Source: Enoplolaimus lenunculus
Taxonomy: Eukaryota; Nematoda; Enoplea; Enoplida; Thoracostomopsidae
Length of the DNA stretch: 64,000 bases
Direction of reading: 5' to 3'
Assembly (NCBI GenBank): GCA_030248215.1
Contig: JASANG010002531.1
Coordinates: 1-64,000 of the forward strand
Part shown: piece by piece, positions 61,700 to 64,000 of the stretch
Layout: each line of letters opens with the position of its first letter
Position numbering within the stretch: the first letter of the stretch is position 1
Made by a program: the position numbers and the translations under genes
Notes under the pieces: model-generated
The model's database searches: none
What the model was told of the DNA's origin: nothing
What the model saw: only the letters and a program-made list of their open reading frames with translations

Positions 61700-62098
61700 T
61701 TGACTTTAATTTTATCAAAAATTGCGGCTGCTAAGAACCTAAAAAGGAGAACCGTACAGTTCAACGCTAGTTTTGAATGTTATATTTGCGATGCTTTTGT
61801 AGCTGGGCTGCAGATTGAAGCTTACGGACTAATGAATTTGGGATAAGGTTCTTTACTGGTTTAGGGAGCAAATTACTTAGCTAGTGCATATTTGTTGTTT
61901 TGGTTAGCGGCAGCAATTCTGATGGTTTGCGAGAGGGTTAAACTCAAACAGAAATTATCAGAGTATATTAGAGATGCCGTGTTTAGGTCTAAAACAGGAG
62001 AGCAAAGAGCAACTAGCTTAAGCTTGTCGATTTAATACCTGCAGGTATATTTGCGAATTTATAATTTATAATTACATATATTATTGAAGTGTGACGCT
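61700..62098. promoter_or_regulatory. Presumed promoter and 5' UTR region of C1D
   Basis: Lies between the candidate poly(A) signal at 61693 and the C1D start codon. No TATA box or other core element stands out. Confidence 0.3.
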
Positions 62099-62209
62099 AT
62101 GTCAATTCCTGATAATGTTAAGTGGTCGTTAACAAACTTTCACGAATCGTTGTCGAAATTGGAGAAATCTTTAGAACCATATTTTGTCACCGCTGTTAAC
62201 TATTTAGAT
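62099..62209 (+). CDS. C1D: C1D nuclear nucleic-acid-binding protein, exon 1
   Basis: 37 codons from ATG (MSIPDNVKWSLTNF) through ESLSKLEKSLEPYF to VNYLD, donor GAT/gtatgt in phase 0. C1D (Rrp47/Lrp1 in yeast) is a cofactor of the nuclear exosome in rRNA and snoRNA processing. This exon covers the first helix of the Sas10/Utp3/C1D domain. The N-terminus is as short as in other C1D proteins, supporting this start. Confidence 0.85.
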
Positions 62210-62275
62210 GTATGTTAGTTGTCAGTCTAGGTAGGAACCAAGGACATTAGATTTTTCTACCAAGTAGCTGGAAAA

Positions 62276-62352
62276 GCGGGCTAGAGCGGGAATCGAACTC
62301 TCAGCCTATGGATCCTTAAGCGAGCACTCTACCACTGCGCTACACAGCCCGC
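62276..62352 (-). tRNA. tRNA-like sequence (pseudogene or SINE head)
   Basis: On the minus strand it starts GCGGGCT and ends AGCCCGC (7-bp complementary ends), with a D-arm-like GTAGCGCAGTGGTAGAG and a T-loop-like GTTCGATTCCC. The anticodon stem does not pair well, so it is probably a degenerate tRNA or tRNA-derived SINE. It lies in C1D intron 1. Confidence 0.5.
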
Positions 62353-62666
62353 CTCTCCAACTGCATTTTTCGTCGACTATGTGTCGACCGTATGCTGCCA
62401 GCTAGCATACATACAGTGCACTGCACTATATTGCATGTGCACATAACGGGCAAGCATGTCTCACATGCTTACATTAGTCAATATGACTAGACCTGTGGGC
62501 ATTTTCGAGTTGTGTTTTATATTTTACTGCAGACATCTTACCCACGTAAGAGACATTTGTTCACTCAAAGATTTCTTGGTGGTTATCGGTAGTTATGGTG
62601 TTCGTAACATGTAGGATCAAAAACGTGACGCGGCCTTAAACTTGTCATAAGTTGGAAAGGCTGGGG

Positions 62667-62757
62667 TGCGACGAGGCTCGATTTAGAAGGTTACAATTCC
62701 ATGATCCATGACCATTGATTCTCAGTTCAGCGCGCTACCACTAAGCTACGCCACCTC
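62667..62757 (-). tRNA. Second tRNA-like sequence, degenerate
   Basis: Minus strand GAGGTGGCGTAGCTTAGTGG with D-arm-like GTAGCGCGC. The 3' half pairs poorly. In C1D intron 1, about 350 bp from the first. Confidence 0.3.
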
Positions 62758-62759
62758 AA

Positions 62760-63430
62760 GCTCGGCGCCTGAGATTGTGTGTTTTTATGCCTTATAATAA
62801 CCTCACCATTTTTGCTACGTGCATGTTGGTTCTTTCGTGTTTTTACTGCTGCTGTATACGAAGGCAATCGCAATATAAATGCGTCCGTACCGCAGTTGCT
62901 GATGTGCAACTTCCGCATGAGGTTTTTATTTGCTTCCGTGCATCCCATGTCAGAAAACTTACAGCAAAATTATGGCCCTCCTTGGGTATAGGGACTATTT
63001 CAAAGAACACCATTTTGCCAATATTTTCATATACTTGGGCTCAGTTGGACCTGGGGATTCCACAAATTTATAATTTGACTATATTCTAAATAAGTTTTTT
63101 GAATTTTTATACTTTTAAGATAATTTTTTCAATTTTTTAACTCAAGGGTTCCCCTTTATGAAAGGTCGAAGAGGTGTTTCTGGGGATATATGTAATCAAA
63201 TTATATATTTTTAGTATTCGCAGGTCAAACTGGGCACGAATAATACCAAAATTTTTGCGAAAATCATGTTACGTTTTTTCCGCAAAACCAAGAGCGTCAA
63301 GTTTGACATATTTCGCTTAAAAGTGTCTAAGTGTCGCGTGCATTACGTGTATATAGTTTGAAAAATTTTTGCTAAGTACTTATATGTGGGTTCCTAATGT
63401 TCATTTGGAATATACATCTTTTATAATTTC
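62760..63430. other. C1D intron 1, remainder
   Basis: Frames at 62775-63089 lie inside the intron and show no domain. Confidence 0.5.
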
Positions 63431-63432
63431 AG

Positions 63433-63499
63433 TTACAGCCGTTGGATCGCGCTAAACTAGATTTGATAGTAGCTTATGCTACGAATTCGTTATACTGGA
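63433..63499 (+). CDS. C1D: C1D exon 2
   Basis: Acceptor TAATTTCAG, 67 nt encoding LQPLDRAKLDLIVAYATNSL then YW, donor TGGA/gtaagt. Matches the strongly conserved C1D stretch LxPLxxAKxDLxxAYxxNSxxW. Confidence 0.93.
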
Positions 63500-63821
63500 G
63501 TAAGTTATTAGTAGTTTTCAAAGTTCTCAGACTAACATTTCGGTTAAATATTGACAATCAATATAGATTTAGAATTTTCGTAAAACTTTGTGAATACAAA
63601 CAGTTGGTTATTTATTGAAGTCTTACGTTTACAACCAGAGACAGAATTAAGTGCATTATCGATCGCGTTGCAAACCGCGGCTGTGACCGCAATCACTCGT
63701 TTCTTGGACGCAAGCGCGATTTAAATCTGTCGAGGTTACTGCGCACTTAATTTTGTTTGTGAATGTATGTAACTTATGTTTTAGGGAACAGATTGGTTTG
63801 ATTTAAACTTCTCTGTTTTAG

Positions 63822-63877
63822 TGTACTTATGTACAAAAGGAGAAAATCCTAAAGATTCGGGCATCGTTCATGAGCTG
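63822..63877 (+). CDS. C1D: C1D exon 3
   Basis: Acceptor CTGTTTTAG, 56 nt encoding YLCTKGENPKDSGIVHEL, donor CTG/gtgagt. Joined to exon 2 it reads W-M-YLCTKGENP, the C1D signature WxYLxTxGxNPK. The gene continues past the window; the TTTCAG at 63983-63988 leads into a frame with an early stop, so it is probably not the true next acceptor. Confidence 0.93.
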
Positions 63878-64000
63878 GTGAGTCTTTAAACTTTAATTTT
63901 TCGGATTAAACTAATGACGCTCACTATACGTAATAAGAGGCTTTATTTTAGCTGATCTTATCTCGGTTTGTTTGTGTTGCACTTTCAGTACAGCTCATAG

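Overview
This is a repeat-rich, AT-rich window of an animal genome. Small introns ending in TTTCAG and dispersed degenerate copies of TTAGGC, the nematode telomere hexamer, suggest a nematode. This is an inference: the hexamers sit inside transposons here, so they are only indirect evidence.

Three host genes can be read. (1) A Cys-loop ligand-gated ion channel, ionotropic GABA receptor-like, runs on the minus strand from 30199 to 15331. Seven exons join in phase: an 8-nt first coding exon, the signal peptide exon, three extracellular exons, a pre-M1/M1/M2 exon, and one large exon with M3, a low-complexity cytoplasmic loop and M4. The exon for the Cys-loop itself was not found. The intron that should hold it contains a complete-looking BEL/Pao element and about 1 kb of strongly strand-asymmetric A/C-rich DNA. 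(2) The last exon of a Tctex1-type dynein light chain gene lies at 11364-11678 on the plus strand. (3) The first three coding exons of a C1D (Sas10/Utp3/C1D) gene lie at 62099-63877 on the plus strand and continue past the window.

Most of the rest is mobile DNA. The BEL/Pao element (19531-26819) has near-identical 201/202-bp LTRs, a tRNA primer site, gag-protease and pol regions, and a third open frame (25434-26603) that looks like a NADAR (YbiA/DUF1768) domain fused to an SGNH esterase, in the place where env-bearing relatives carry an envelope. A 5.6-kb fold-back element (5509-11097) is built of inverted arrays of a roughly 82-bp repeat. It has hAT-like ends and an exact 8-bp target duplication, and it sits inside another MITE. 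About twenty small hAT-type MITEs share its ends and are filled with TTAGGC-like hexamers. Three further MITE families with TA target sites, several hAT-like fragments and simple repeats (TGT, TA, ATT) fill the remainder.

Layout: 1-5.2 kb simple repeats and MITEs; 5.2-11.3 kb nested fold-back element; 11.4-11.7 kb Tctex1 exon; 11.7-15.1 kb MITEs; 15.3-30.2 kb channel gene with the BEL element in an intron; 30.2-62 kb gene-poor repeat mosaic with a few unproven open frames; 62.1-64 kb start of C1D.
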